Below are positions 7,931 to 18,584 of a DNA stretch of 64,000 nt, in pieces. Numbering within the stretch: position 1 is the stretch's first letter; each line of letters starts with the position of its first letter. Both the position numbers and the translations under genes were made by a program. The stretch comes from Christensenella sp. UBA7703 (GTDB taxonomy: Bacteria > Bacillota > Clostridia > Christensenellales > CAG-138): assembly GCA_002482505.1 (NCBI GenBank), contig DLGD01000018.1, positions 30,226-94,225 of the forward strand, written 5' to 3'. Below the pieces are notes generated by a model that was not told the DNA's origin, did no database searches, and saw only the letters and a program-made list of their open reading frames with translations.

Positions 7931-9076
7931 TTATTTCACCTCGTCTTTCGCTTCGGTTGCGTGTGCGGTGGCGGCTTCCAGCGCCGCATCTTCGCGGCGC
8001 TGCTTGCCGCGCGAGAGCAGTTCCCGCGTCAGGAGCGCAAAAGCCGCAAGGTAGATGATCACCGAAATGATGATATCGATGATCTCCTTGACGAAATCAG
8101 GCTGCATCGCGTCCCCGCCGACCTGAATGTAGGAGACAAAGAACGCGGAGAAGATCGTGCCGATGGGGTTGGAGGTCGCCAGCAGCGCTACGGGGATACC
8201 GTTAAAGCCCGCGGCGAGAAGCTGCTTGAGCAGCGTGTATTGACCCGTCCCGGCGAGGAAGTAGAGCCCGCCGCCAACGCCCGCAAACGCGCCGGAGATG
8301 ACCATCGAAAGCACGATGTTCCGTTTGGCGTTGATGCCGGCATAGATACTCGCGTTGCGGTTATAGCCGCAGGCCTTGAGCTCGTAGCCAAAGGTGGTCT
8401 TGCTCAGAATGATCCAAGCGACGATTGCAAAGACAATCGCAATGAAGATGCTGATGTTCATGTAGTTGCTCTTCATGAGCACATCCAGACCAAGGCGCGG
8501 AATCAGCGCGCCCGGATTTGCCTGCGCGAGGTTTGCCGTGCGGTCCATCTGCGCGCCGCCCCAATACTTCGCAAGCATCATCGGCAGGTTGTTGATGGTC
8601 AGGTTGACCGCAAACATCGCAATCCAGTTGAACATGATGGAGGTGATAACCTCGTTCACGTTGAAAAGTGCCTTGAACAATCCGGGGAAGATGCCCCAGA
8701 ACGCGCCGCCGATAAGCGCAAGCAGCAGGCAGATATACCACGGAAGCTGAAACTGGATTGCGCCGATGAGCGCAAACGCGGAGCCGACGGTGTATTGTCC
8801 CGTTGCGCCGATGTTAAACAGGCCGGTCTTGAACGCAAACCCGACAGAGAGACCCGTCATGATCAGCGGAGCCGCTTGGTAGAGCACCTTTGCAAACTTA
8901 TCACTGGAGCGAAAACCGGTTGTAATCAGGCTGACGAACGCGCCGCCGGCCGCTTTTGCGTTGAGCACGTAGAGCAGCACAAGACCGACGATCAAGCCGA
9001 CGCCGATGGAGATCAGCGAGGCGAGAATGCTCGTGCCGCCCGGGATGCGCAGGGAGCGTCGTTTTTGTTCTCCCAT
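7931..9076 (-). CDS. Nucleoside ABC transporter permease (YufP/BmpC type)
   Basis: 381 residues with a short basic N-terminus, about nine hydrophobic helices, and a hydrophilic Glu/Ala-rich tail (about 350-381). FKTGLFNIGATGQYTVGSAFAL near 80-100 and YAGINAKRNIVLSMVISGAFAGVGG near 245-270 identify the BPD_transp_2 family. It pairs with the other permease. The start codon lies one base after the ATPase stop, with a weak AAAGGA ribosome binding site inside the end of the ATPase gene, typical for a tightly coupled operon. Confidence 0.9.
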   Translation of the reverse strand: MGEQKRRSLRIPGGTSILASLISIGVGLIVGLVLLYVLNAKAAGGAFVSLITTGFRSSDKFAKVLYQAAPLIMTGLSVGFAFKTGLFNIGATGQYTVGSAFALIGAIQFQLPWYICLLLALIGGAFWGIFPGLFKALFNVNEVITSIMFNWIAMFAVNLTINNLPMMLAKYWGGAQMDRTANLAQANPGALIPRLGLDVLMKSNYMNISIFIAIVFAIVAWIILSKTTFGYELKACGYNRNASIYAGINAKRNIVLSMVISGAFAGVGGGLYFLAGTGQYTLLKQLLAAGFNGIPVALLATSNPIGTIFSAFFVSYIQVGGDAMQPDFVKEIIDIIISVIIYLAAFALLTRELLSRGKQRREDAALEAATAHATEAKDEVK

Positions 9077-9077
9077 A

Positions 9078-10679
9078 TCAGTGCACCGTCCTTTCGGCGG
9101 CTTGCTTTTTCGCGCCCGCCATATAGAGGCCGAGTTCCTCGACCGTCGTCACCTTGGGGTCAAACTCGCCTACGATCTCGCCTTCATACATGACGAGAAT
9201 GCGATCGGAAACGTTCATGACCTCGTCGAGTTCCAGAGAGACGAGGAAGACCGCTTTGCCGTTGTCCCGCGCGGCGACAAGCTGCTTGTGAATGTACTCA
9301 ATCGCGCCGACATCCAGGCCGCGCGTGGGTTGCACCGCGACGAGTAAGTCCGGGTTCTTGTCCATCTCGCGTGCGACAATCGCCTTTTGCTGGTTGCCGC
9401 CGGACATGCTGCGCGCGCTCGTGACCGGACCCTGACCGCTGCGAATGTCGTATTGCTTGATGAGCTTTTCCGCATATTGACGCACGTTTTGCTTGCGGAT
9501 GAAGCCATTCTTTTGGAACGCAGGCTCCCAATAGCGCTGCAACACCAAGTTCTCCTCAAGAGAATAGTCGAGCACGAGCCCGAATTTCTGGCGGTCTTCC
9601 GGGATATGGCTCATGCCGAGCTTGCTGCGCAGGCGAATCGGCATCAGAACAGCCTTTGCACCTTTGAGCGCAGAGGCTGGCTGCTTTTCGCGTTTCGGCG
9701 CGATGAAAACGATGGGCTTGCCCAAGAGCGTCACTTCGCCTGCGGACGGCTTCTCCAGACCGGTCAAAGCATAGACACACTCTGTCTGGCCGTTGCCTTC
9801 GATGCCCGCGAGGCAAACGATTTCGCCCGCGCGGACGCTGAAGGAAACATCCTTGACGGCGTTGTTCTTGTGCAGCTTGCTCGGAACGGTGAGATTTTTG
9901 ACGTCCAGCACGGTATCGCCAAGCTTCGTTTCGCCCTTTGCAACCACAAACTCGACATCGCGCCCAACCATCATGCGGCTGAGGCTTGATTTGTCGGTGT
10001 CCTTGACGTCGACGGTGCCGATGCACTTGCCCTTGCGGAGCACGGTGCAGCGATCCGCAACCGCCATGATCTCGTTGAGCTTATGGGTGATAAACAGAAT
10101 CGATTTTCCCTCTGCGGCAAAGGAGCGCATGATGTTCATAAGCTCTTCGATCTCCTGCGGAGTGAGAACCGCGGTGGGTTCGTCAAAGATCAGGATATCG
10201 TTGTCGCGGTAGAGCATCTTAAGTATTTCGACGCGCTGCTGCATGCCGACGGAGATATCTTCGATCAATGCGTCGGGGTCGATCTTCAGCCCGTAGCGTT
10301 CGCTGAGGGCGACGACCTTTTTGCGCGCTTCTTTCTTTTGCAGAAACCCCATCTTGTTCGGCTCCACGCCGAGGATGATGTTTTCCAAAACGGTAAACAC
10401 CTCGACCAGCTTGAAGTGCTGATGCACCATGCCGATGTTGAGTGCGTTCGCTTCGTTTGGCCCTTTGATGCGGACGACCTCGCCGTCCTTTTTTATCGTG
10501 CCTTTTTCCGGCTGATACAAGCCAAACAAAACGCTCATCAGCGTGGATTTCCCCGCGCCGTTTTCGCCCAGCAGCGCGTGAATTTCACCGCGGCGCAGGC
10601 AAAGCGTGATATCGTCATTGGCTCGGATGCCGGGAAATTCTTTTGTAATATTCAGCATCTCGATGACATATTCGTTCAT
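9078..10679 (-). CDS. Nucleoside/sugar-type ABC transporter ATPase with two ABC domains (YufO type)
   Basis: 533 residues, two tandem ABC cassettes as in the nucleoside, ribose and galactose importers. Domain 1 has Walker A GENGAGKST (about 37-45), a variant signature ISVGMQQRVEILK, and Walker B ILIFDEPTAVLTPQE. Domain 2 has a degenerate Walker A (GIEGNGQTE), signature SMSGGNQQKAIVAREM and LLVAVQPTRGLDVGA. An intact first site with a degenerate second Walker A is the normal pattern of this class. It energises the two permeases encoded downstream. RBS GGGAAGGG precedes ATG 10679. It is separated from the binding-protein gene by a hairpin that probably lowers its expression. Confidence 0.92.
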   Translation of the reverse strand: MNEYVIEMLNITKEFPGIRANDDITLCLRRGEIHALLGENGAGKSTLMSVLFGLYQPEKGTIKKDGEVVRIKGPNEANALNIGMVHQHFKLVEVFTVLENIILGVEPNKMGFLQKKEARKKVVALSERYGLKIDPDALIEDISVGMQQRVEILKMLYRDNDILIFDEPTAVLTPQEIEELMNIMRSFAAEGKSILFITHKLNEIMAVADRCTVLRKGKCIGTVDVKDTDKSSLSRMMVGRDVEFVVAKGETKLGDTVLDVKNLTVPSKLHKNNAVKDVSFSVRAGEIVCLAGIEGNGQTECVYALTGLEKPSAGEVTLLGKPIVFIAPKREKQPASALKGAKAVLMPIRLRSKLGMSHIPEDRQKFGLVLDYSLEENLVLQRYWEPAFQKNGFIRKQNVRQYAEKLIKQYDIRSGQGPVTSARSMSGGNQQKAIVAREMDKNPDLLVAVQPTRGLDVGAIEYIHKQLVAARDNGKAVFLVSLELDEVMNVSDRILVMYEGEIVGEFDPKVTTVEELGLYMAGAKKQAAERTVH

Positions 10680-10864
10680 AATCGGTATCCCTTCCCATTG
10701 TTTGATAGACGGGCGATGTACGGATGAACCGTTGTTTTTTTACGGAGTAGGACAAGTTTGCTTTTCAGATAAGAAAATTATGTGTCGCCCTGCGTTGGTA
10801 AAAACTGTTTTCTGCGGACGGTGTACCAGGCCGCCGAAGAAAACAAAGGGCTGTTTGAAAGAAT

Positions 10865-10901
10865 AAAAGAGGGGCCGGGCTTGAAGCCCAGCCCCTTTTT
10901 T
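10865..10901. terminator. Hairpin/terminator between binding-protein and ATPase genes
   Basis: GGGGC-C-GGGCTT, short loop, AAGCCC-A-GCCCC, with T-rich ends on both strands. On the minus strand it lies ~30 bases after the BMP lipoprotein stop and ~190 bases before the ATPase start, so it probably acts as a partial terminator. Confidence 0.75.
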
Positions 10902-10932
10902 GACCGTGTTTCCTGTTCGAAACAATCAGAGA

Positions 10933-12081
10933 TTAGTTCTGATAGTCGACAGCGATCGTAACGGTGGGCTGCACATCGATCGCGGAAGAGATCGTGTATT
11001 CGCCGCCCTTGACCTTCGCATAGAGGGCATTGTACTGATCCAGCGTAAAGGTGGTGAATCTCCAGGAAGCCGGATCGGTCGGAAGACCGACGCAATCCTG
11101 CGCGGCACCGAGCTTGTTCTCAACACCGGCATACGCTGCGGACCACTTGCCGCCGTTGGCGAGCAGGTCGGACAGAGCGAGCTTGACGGAGTTTTCGAGT
11201 TCCTTCTTCGCGGAGGTGACGACGCGCTCGGAGATGTTGGCCTGGTCGACGTCAACGCCGATCAGCTTGCCGTTTGCTTCGTCAGCAGACGTGATTGCGG
11301 AGTAGACGATACCGCCGCCGCAAGCAAAGATGATCTGCGTGCCTTCGGTGTACCAACCGGCGGTCTTGGTCTTGATCTCATCGTTCGGGCCGAACGTGCC
11401 GGAGTACCAGTACTTCACGGAGACATCGGCAGTGTTGCCGAGCTCGGTTGCGGCCTGGTTGGCGCCCTGGACGAAGCCGAAGCCGTAACGAACGACCGCG
11501 GGGACGTCAATGCCGCCGAGGAATGCCAGCTTGGTGTAGCCATCCATGACGGCCGCATAGCCAGCGAGGAAGCCGGACTGCTCTTCCTGGTAGGTGATCA
11601 GAGCGGTGTTGGCCTGGGGTTCCGGAACGTCGCCGATACCGAGGTCGATACCGAGGAACATGACTTCCGGATACTGCTGCGGCAGCTGCTGATAGGTTGC
11701 GCCGAAGAGGTAGCCCGGGCAGACGATGACGTTGGCACCCTTGTCGATGGCCGTTTTGATGGTCTCGATGCGGGCTTCGTCACTGTCTTCAGAAGGACGG
11801 TAGTAATTGGCAACCATGCCGTTTTCGGTGGCCCAATCGCTGCAGCCTTTCCAGGTGAATTCGTTGAAAGACTTGTCGTCGATGTTGCCGACGTCGGTAA
11901 CCATAGCGACGTTGATTGCAACAGGCGCTTCGGTTGCTTCCGTGGCGGGGGCTTCGGTCGCTTCCGTCGCGGGCGCTTCGGTTGCTGCCGGTTCGGTTGC
12001 TGCGGGTGCCGCGGCCGGGGCGCAAGCCACGACGGACAGCATCATTCCCAGAATCAAAAGGATTGTTACTACTTTTTTCAT
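10933..12081 (-). CDS. BMP-family nucleoside-binding lipoprotein (YufN/PnrA type)
   Basis: 382 residues from ATG 12081, preceded by GGGAGGAAAACTC. Signal peptide MKKVVTILLILGMMLSVVAC with the lipobox Cys at residue 20, then a low-complexity linker of Ala/Pro/Thr/Glu with repeated TEAPATEA units, then the periplasmic-binding-like BMP domain beginning INVAMVTDVGNIDDKSFNE, the typical PnrA start. It would capture purine or pyrimidine nucleosides outside the membrane and deliver them to the permeases encoded downstream. It is first in the operon, with its own strong promoter, and followed by a hairpin. The exact ligand cannot be read from sequence; nucleosides are favoured by family and by the nearby tdk. 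Confidence 0.9.
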   Translation of the reverse strand: MKKVVTILLILGMMLSVVACAPAAAPAATEPAATEAPATEATEAPATEATEAPVAINVAMVTDVGNIDDKSFNEFTWKGCSDWATENGMVANYYRPSEDSDEARIETIKTAIDKGANVIVCPGYLFGATYQQLPQQYPEVMFLGIDLGIGDVPEPQANTALITYQEEQSGFLAGYAAVMDGYTKLAFLGGIDVPAVVRYGFGFVQGANQAATELGNTADVSVKYWYSGTFGPNDEIKTKTAGWYTEGTQIIFACGGGIVYSAITSADEANGKLIGVDVDQANISERVVTSAKKELENSVKLALSDLLANGGKWSAAYAGVENKLGAAQDCVGLPTDPASWRFTTFTLDQYNALYAKVKGGEYTISSAIDVQPTVTIAVDYQN

Positions 12082-12108
12082 GAGTTTTCCTCCCTGATGA
12101 TTTGCTCT

Positions 12109-12120
12109 CTGCAATTGCAG
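12109..12120. promoter_or_regulatory. Perfect palindrome in the leader of the nucleoside importer (possible operator)
   Basis: CTGCAATTGCAG is a perfect 12-base palindrome that starts about 12 bases downstream of the -10 box of the importer promoter, close to the expected transcription start. Position and symmetry fit a dimeric repressor site. No repressor is encoded beside it. Confidence 0.4.
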
Positions 12121-12131
12121 GGCATACGCAC

Positions 12132-12160
12132 AGTATAACACAGCCAATATTCGGAAACAA
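12132..12160 (-). promoter_or_regulatory. Promoter of the nucleoside importer operon
   Basis: On the minus strand: TTGTTT (12160-12155), 17 bases, TATACT (12137-12132), with TG one base before the -10 (extended). Leader about 45 bases. Confidence 0.75.
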
Positions 12161-12219
12161 CATTCACGCAAGTCTGTATAATGTAAATTTTACGCGGATT
12201 TCATGCAGGTAAAAAGCAG

Positions 12220-12248
12220 TTGACTTCGCCTGCCCGCTCGCGTATAAT
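12220..12248 (+). promoter_or_regulatory. Promoter of rpsU
   Basis: TTGACT (12220-12225), 17 bases, TATAAT (12243-12248). It diverges from the importer promoter about 60 bases away. Confidence 0.8.
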
Positions 12249-12303
12249 GACTTCTAGCGTCTTGTGACGCAGGAAGAGTCGGAATAAGAGGGGGGGGAAG
12301 AAA

Positions 12304-12474
12304 ATGGAAATTCGCGTAGGTGAAAACGAGTCCCTGGAGAGCGCTCTGAAACGATTCAAACGCAAATGCGCACGCAGCGGCGTCCTGGCAGAGGTCCGTC
12401 GTCGCGAGCACTATGAAAAGCCCAGTGTGAAGCGCAAGAAGAAGGCTGAGGCCGCGAGAAAGCGCAAGTATTAA
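12304..12474 (+). CDS. rpsU: 30S ribosomal protein S21
   Basis: 56 residues (MEIRVGENESLESALKRFKR to RKRKY), the normal length of bS21 in Bacillota. SALKRFKRKCARSGVLAEVRRREHYEKPSVKRK is the classic family core. The product sits on the 30S platform near the 16S rRNA 3' end and assists initiation. A purine-rich ribosome binding site (AGGGGGGGAAG) precedes the ATG. It is monocistronic, between its own promoter and a terminator. The next genes (nrdR, pgeF-like) are separately controlled. Confidence 0.97.
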   Translation: MEIRVGENESLESALKRFKRKCARSGVLAEVRRREHYEKPSVKRKKKAEAARKRKY

Positions 12475-12501
12475 TCCACGGGCACTCAAGTTGTCACAAA
12501 G

Positions 12502-12530
12502 GCGAGCCGGTTTTCCGGTTCGCTTTTTCG
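12502..12530 (+). terminator. Terminator of rpsU
   Basis: 9-bp stem GCGAGCCGG / CCGGTTCGC (one G-T pair), loop TTTT, then a run of five T. A second small hairpin (CGGTTT / AAACCG) follows at 12549-12564 without a T run. Confidence 0.85.
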
Positions 12531-12676
12531 TTTTGGCTGAAGCGCGATCGGTTTTCTGAAACCGGCTTATTGCACGTTTGCCCAAAAACCGAGAAAAAAC
12601 AATTCTTTTATGGCATTGCGATAATAGATATGGTAGTATATGAAGTAACAATGCACCATATGAGGAGCATACCGTT

Positions 12677-13135
12677 ATGAAATGCAGATATTGCGCCAGC
12701 ATCGAAAGCAAGGTTATCGACTCGCGCCCGACGGAAGACGGCAGTGCCATCCGCCGCAGACGCGAATGCATCAGCTGCGGGAAACGCTTCACCACCTATG
12801 AAAAGATCGAAGAAATTCCGATCATGGTTGTGAAACGGGACGGAAGACGCGAACCGTTCGATTCGGAGAAGATTCGCATCGGCATTCGCAAGGCCTGCGA
12901 AAAGCGCCCGATTGCGGCGGATGTGCAGGACAAGCTTGCAGAAGATGTCAGCCGCGAAGTGTTCAACACGCTGGCTTCCGAGGTGACCACGCGGGACATC
13001 GGCGAAATCCTCATGCGAAAGCTAAAGGATGTCGACGAGGTGGCATACGTTCGCTTTGCCTCCGTCTATCGCGAGTTTAAAGACACGCAAACGTTTATGA
13101 AGGAGCTACAGCATTTGCTGGACGAAAAGAGTTGA
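12677..13135 (+). CDS. nrdR: Transcriptional repressor NrdR
   Basis: 152 residues, full length. Zinc ribbon with C3-x2-C6 and C31-x2-C34, followed by an ATP-cone domain (VVKRDGRREPFDSEKIRIG, about 50-70) that senses ATP/dATP. NrdR represses ribonucleotide reductase genes when dATP is high. The ribosome binding site GAGGAG precedes ATG 12677. No nrd genes are in the window, so its targets lie elsewhere. A terminator separates it from the next gene. The ~100 bases before the start are AT-rich, and several -10-like sequences make the promoter ambiguous. Confidence 0.96.
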   Translation: MKCRYCASIESKVIDSRPTEDGSAIRRRRECISCGKRFTTYEKIEEIPIMVVKRDGRREPFDSEKIRIGIRKACEKRPIAADVQDKLAEDVSREVFNTLASEVTTRDIGEILMRKLKDVDEVAYVRFASVYREFKDTQTFMKELQHLLDEKS

Positions 13136-13197
13136 TTCGTTCGTCCAACCATGCCGCAATCCCTGCGGGGCTGCGCCTTCTCATTTGGCGATCTTTC

Positions 13198-13220
13198 GGC
13201 GGCTCAATGCCGCCTTTTTT
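13198..13220 (+). terminator. Terminator of nrdR
   Basis: Stem GGCGGC (13198-13203), loop TCAAT, GCCGCC (13209-13214), then six T. Confidence 0.85.
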
Positions 13221-13283
13221 ACTAAACAGCCAGATCGATCTGCGGGTTGCCCGCAAAAAGGCTCAGGAGAAGCACGCTTTACG

Positions 13284-14135
13284 ATGAAAAACGCACAGCA
13301 ATTTTTGGAACAATATCCGAATATGACCCGCGGAGCAAAGTTCCGTTATGTCAACGGCGTAGGGCTTTATACCCAGCCAATGCTGGAAAAGCTTGCGGGA
13401 TTTGACCACGGCTTTACCGCAAAGAGCGGCGGCGTGAGCGAGGGGTATTTCGCTTCGCTGAACTTAAGCTTCACTCGACCGGAGAAGCGCGAGAACGTCA
13501 TGGAAAACTATCGCATCTTTTGCCGCGCGGCGCAGATACCGTTTGACACCATGGTTATGGACAACTATGAGCATGGCACAACGGTGCTCAAGGTTGACCG
13601 CGCGGACGCGGGGAAAGGGTATTGTTCCGATTCGTTGCCGCCCTGCGACGGGCTCGTGACCAACGACCCTGCCGTCACGCTGATCACCGGGCATGCGGAT
13701 TGCATGGCGTTTTACGTGATCGACCCGGTGAAGCGCTGCATCGGCCTTGCGCACGCGGGCTGGCGCGGTGCGCTCGGGCGCATCGGCGCACAGGTCGTGA
13801 ACCAGATGACGGCCGAATACGGATCCGATCCGGCAGATATCTTTGCGGGCATCGGACCCTCGATCTGTCCCTCATGCTTCGAAGTCGGGGACAATGTCGC
13901 CGCGGAGTTCGCGCAGGCATTTCCGGATTTGCCCTGCGTTCTGCCCCGGCAAGGGGCGCGCCCACACGTCGATCTTTGGATGATCGCGTGCGCGCAATTT
14001 GTCGAAGCGGGTGTGCTGCCGAAACATATTGCGTTCTTCAACGTCTGCACGATGACGACGCCGCGGCTTTATTCCCACAGACGGGACAAGGGCAACACAG
14101 GCGGTATGGCGGCTTATTTACGGATATTGCCATAG
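13284..14135 (+). CDS. YfiH/PgeF-family protein (purine nucleoside phosphorylase/laccase-domain, Cu-oxidase_4)
   Basis: 283 residues from ATG 13284. An upstream in-frame ATG (13185) lies inside the nrdR terminator and is rejected. Family motifs: ITGHADCMAFYVID (about 132-145) and IGLAHAGWRGALGRIG (about 153-168), holding the His/Cys metal ligands, and the later GPSICPSCFEVG with further Cys. Members were called multicopper polyphenol oxidases, but several act as purine nucleoside phosphorylase/adenosine deaminase (LACC1-like) or as PgeF, which edits peptidoglycan precursors that carry L-Ser. Which activity applies here is not decidable. The GGAG before the start is rather distant (14 bases). 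Confidence 0.88.
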   Translation: MKNAQQFLEQYPNMTRGAKFRYVNGVGLYTQPMLEKLAGFDHGFTAKSGGVSEGYFASLNLSFTRPEKRENVMENYRIFCRAAQIPFDTMVMDNYEHGTTVLKVDRADAGKGYCSDSLPPCDGLVTNDPAVTLITGHADCMAFYVIDPVKRCIGLAHAGWRGALGRIGAQVVNQMTAEYGSDPADIFAGIGPSICPSCFEVGDNVAAEFAQAFPDLPCVLPRQGARPHVDLWMIACAQFVEAGVLPKHIAFFNVCTMTTPRLYSHRRDKGNTGGMAAYLRILP

Positions 14136-14207
14136 TTGTTCACGTTTATGGGCACTATTTAAAAGGAAACGCCGTCGATCAATACGCGAAGGAGACAATC
14201 CCTTCGA

Positions 14208-14236
14208 TTGACAATCTGTGCGCCCAAGAGTATAAT
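14208..14236 (+). promoter_or_regulatory. Promoter of the PrsA-like gene
   Basis: TTGACA (14208-14213), exactly 17 bases, TATAAT (14231-14236): consensus in both hexamers. Leader about 55 bases. Confidence 0.9.
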
Positions 14237-14297
14237 TCACTCGTTTCAACGCAAATTTTGGCGAAGCTCTACTGACGCAAAAGGGAGACAGACATTC

Positions 14298-15422
14298 ATG
14301 AAACGAAACAGGACACTTGCGCTGGTTGCGGTCATTCTGATGACGGCGGCAACGCTGCTCGGCTGCGGCGGCAAACCGGTTCTCGCGGCTACGGTTGGCG
14401 ACCAGGAAATCACCGTAGATCAGCTGAAGAATTCCTACCAAAACAGTCTCAGCTATGCCTCCGCGTATGGCTATGACACCTCTACCGAAGAAGGTGTTGT
14501 GAAATTCCGCGATTATCTGCTCGACAACCTCATCGCTTCCGCAATGAAGATCTATCAGGCGAAGCTTGCGGGCATCACTCTGACGGAAGAAGAAATTGCA
14601 ACCGCGAAGGAAACCGCGCAGAAGAATTATGACGACACCGTCGATTCCTTCAAGCAGCAGGCGACCAAAGCTGGAGCGACCAACGTCGACGCGTATGCCA
14701 AAACCTTGTTCACCAAAGCCCTTGTACAGAACAAGACCACGGTGAAAAAGCTCCAGGCGGATATGCTTGAGGATGCGAAGAACGAAACTCTCGTGAGTAA
14801 GCATCGCACGCAGCTTCTGGAAGGCATTCAGATGACGGATGAAGAACTCTCTGCAAAGTATGCGGAAGTTCTGGCAAACCAAAAAACGCTCTTTGACAAG
14901 ACGCCTTCCGATTACTTCACCTATGAAAGCTATGCGCAGTATGGCTATAATGAGCCGCCGGTGTATGTGCCTGCCGGATTCTTCCGTGTTCGCCACATTC
15001 TCGTTGCGGACGAAGCCACCGCGAAGCTCGTGAAAGAGAAGATTGACGCGGGCGAAGACTTTGAAAAGCTGCTCGCCGAATACGGTACTGATCCGGGTAT
15101 GCAGGGCGACACGAACGCCGCGGGCTATCTTGTCGGCGAAGGCGCGAGCTTTGTGGAACCGTTCCTGAAAGCAGCGCTTGCGCTCGCGAAGGACGGCGAT
15201 GTTTCGGACCCGGTGCAGTCTGACTACGGCTGGCACATCATCAAGCGTGTTTCGACCGAAGCCGCGCATGAAATTCCGTATGCCGACGTGAAAGAGGGAT
15301 TTGACCTCTATGAGCAGGCGGTTTATCAACAGCAGTATTATACGGACATCGTGAGCAAATGGACGGCGGATACCACGCTTGTTACGAAGTTTGCGGAGAA
15401 CTACGCTTCAATCGGCAAATAA
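14298..15422 (+). CDS. PrsA-like peptidyl-prolyl isomerase lipoprotein (parvulin, foldase)
   Basis: 374 residues from ATG 14298 with GGGAGA upstream. Signal peptide with lipobox TLLGC (Cys23). An N-terminal SurA/PrsA-type helical region (EITVDQLKNSYQNSL onward, about 35-200) is followed by a parvulin rotamase domain: RVRHILVADEATAK (about 234), GDTNAAGYL and DYGWHIIKRV (about 310-320), with the conserved His residues of parvulins. It would fold secreted proteins on the outer face of the membrane. A consensus promoter implies strong expression. A 29-codon membrane peptide gene follows 18 bases later and then a terminator. Confidence 0.9.
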   Translation: MKRNRTLALVAVILMTAATLLGCGGKPVLAATVGDQEITVDQLKNSYQNSLSYASAYGYDTSTEEGVVKFRDYLLDNLIASAMKIYQAKLAGITLTEEEIATAKETAQKNYDDTVDSFKQQATKAGATNVDAYAKTLFTKALVQNKTTVKKLQADMLEDAKNETLVSKHRTQLLEGIQMTDEELSAKYAEVLANQKTLFDKTPSDYFTYESYAQYGYNEPPVYVPAGFFRVRHILVADEATAKLVKEKIDAGEDFEKLLAEYGTDPGMQGDTNAAGYLVGEGASFVEPFLKAALALAKDGDVSDPVQSDYGWHIIKRVSTEAAHEIPYADVKEGFDLYEQAVYQQQYYTDIVSKWTADTTLVTKFAENYASIGK

Positions 15423-15440
15423 GGATGAGGAAGTGAAACT

Positions 15441-15530
15441 ATGAGCAAAGGTCTGAGAATTTTCAGCCTGATCGTGGCGATCGTGATGATCCTCGGAACG
15501 GTTGCATCCATCATCTTTGCCATCGCATAA
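15441..15530 (+). CDS. 29-residue single-pass membrane protein
   Basis: ATG 15441 to TAA 15528-15530, preceded by a GAGGAAG ribosome binding site. The product is MSKGLRIFSLIVAIVMILGT followed by VASIIFAIA: a basic N-terminus and one hydrophobic helix. It lies 18 bases after the PrsA-like gene and before their shared terminator. Its shape recalls the tiny DUF4044-type membrane proteins of Bacillota, but I cannot assign it. The placement, RBS and clean hydrophobic helix argue for a real gene. Confidence 0.65.
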   Translation: MSKGLRIFSLIVAIVMILGTVASIIFAIA

Positions 15531-15542
15531 CAGCAAAGAAAC

Positions 15543-15578
15543 AAGAGGCGGAGCCGCATAGGCGGCTTCGCCTCTTTT
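15543..15578 (+). terminator. Terminator of the PrsA-like operon
   Basis: Long stem AAGAGGCG-G-AGCCGC / GCGGCT-T-CGCCTCTT with one mismatch, loop ATAG, then TTT. Confidence 0.88.
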
Positions 15579-15884
15579 GCGTTTCCCGGCAGATCAATCC
15601 CTTTCATGGGACTTTTTTGCAGGGGTGCACACGCGATATGCAAATTTGAAGAGGACACCTATATTTTTGCAGGATTTCCTGCGGGCGTCTGTTGCTTTTT
15701 TTGAGGCACCTTTCTAAAAAACCGCGCCACTATTGGTGTTGTGGCCATTGTGCAATGCATGGAAGCAAGAGGTTCTATTTCATAGTAGATTCACAACTCT
15801 TCGCAAAATTGCGATTTTTCTTGCATACGCATAGGTGAAACGCTATAATAATTAGTTGTTAGAGAATCGAAGGAGGAAGAGGAT
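15579..15884. other. 306-base intergenic region upstream of ppdK
   Basis: No gene is seen. The region is AT-rich toward ppdK and holds the ppdK promoter. Two palindromes could be operators: CATTG-TG-CAATG at about 15747-15758, and TCGCAAAATTGCGA at 15801-15814, immediately before the -35 and followed by T5. Confidence 0.6.
15821..15849 (+). promoter_or_regulatory. Promoter of ppdK
   Basis: TTGCAT (15821-15826), 17 bases, TATAAT (15844-15849). The palindrome TCGCAAAATTGCGA ends seven bases before the -35. Confidence 0.8.
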
Positions 15885-18515
<2,631 letters not shown>

Positions 18516-18529
18516 GTAACATGCTTAAC

Positions 18530-18566
18530 AAACAGCGCCCGCCGGAAACGGCGGACGCTGTTTTAT
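18530..18566. terminator. Bidirectional terminator after ppdK
   Basis: ACAGCG-C-CCGCCG, GAAA tetraloop, CGGCGG-A-CGCTGT, then TTTT. On the other strand the stem is followed by TTTGTT, serving the convergent kinase gene. Confidence 0.85.
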
Positions 18567-18584
18567 GTTTCTGTTTGATTTTTG

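Noticed and set aside
13185..13283. Longer N-terminus for the YfiH/PgeF protein
   Set aside because: The upstream ATG lies before and through the nrdR terminator and the extension does not look like protein.
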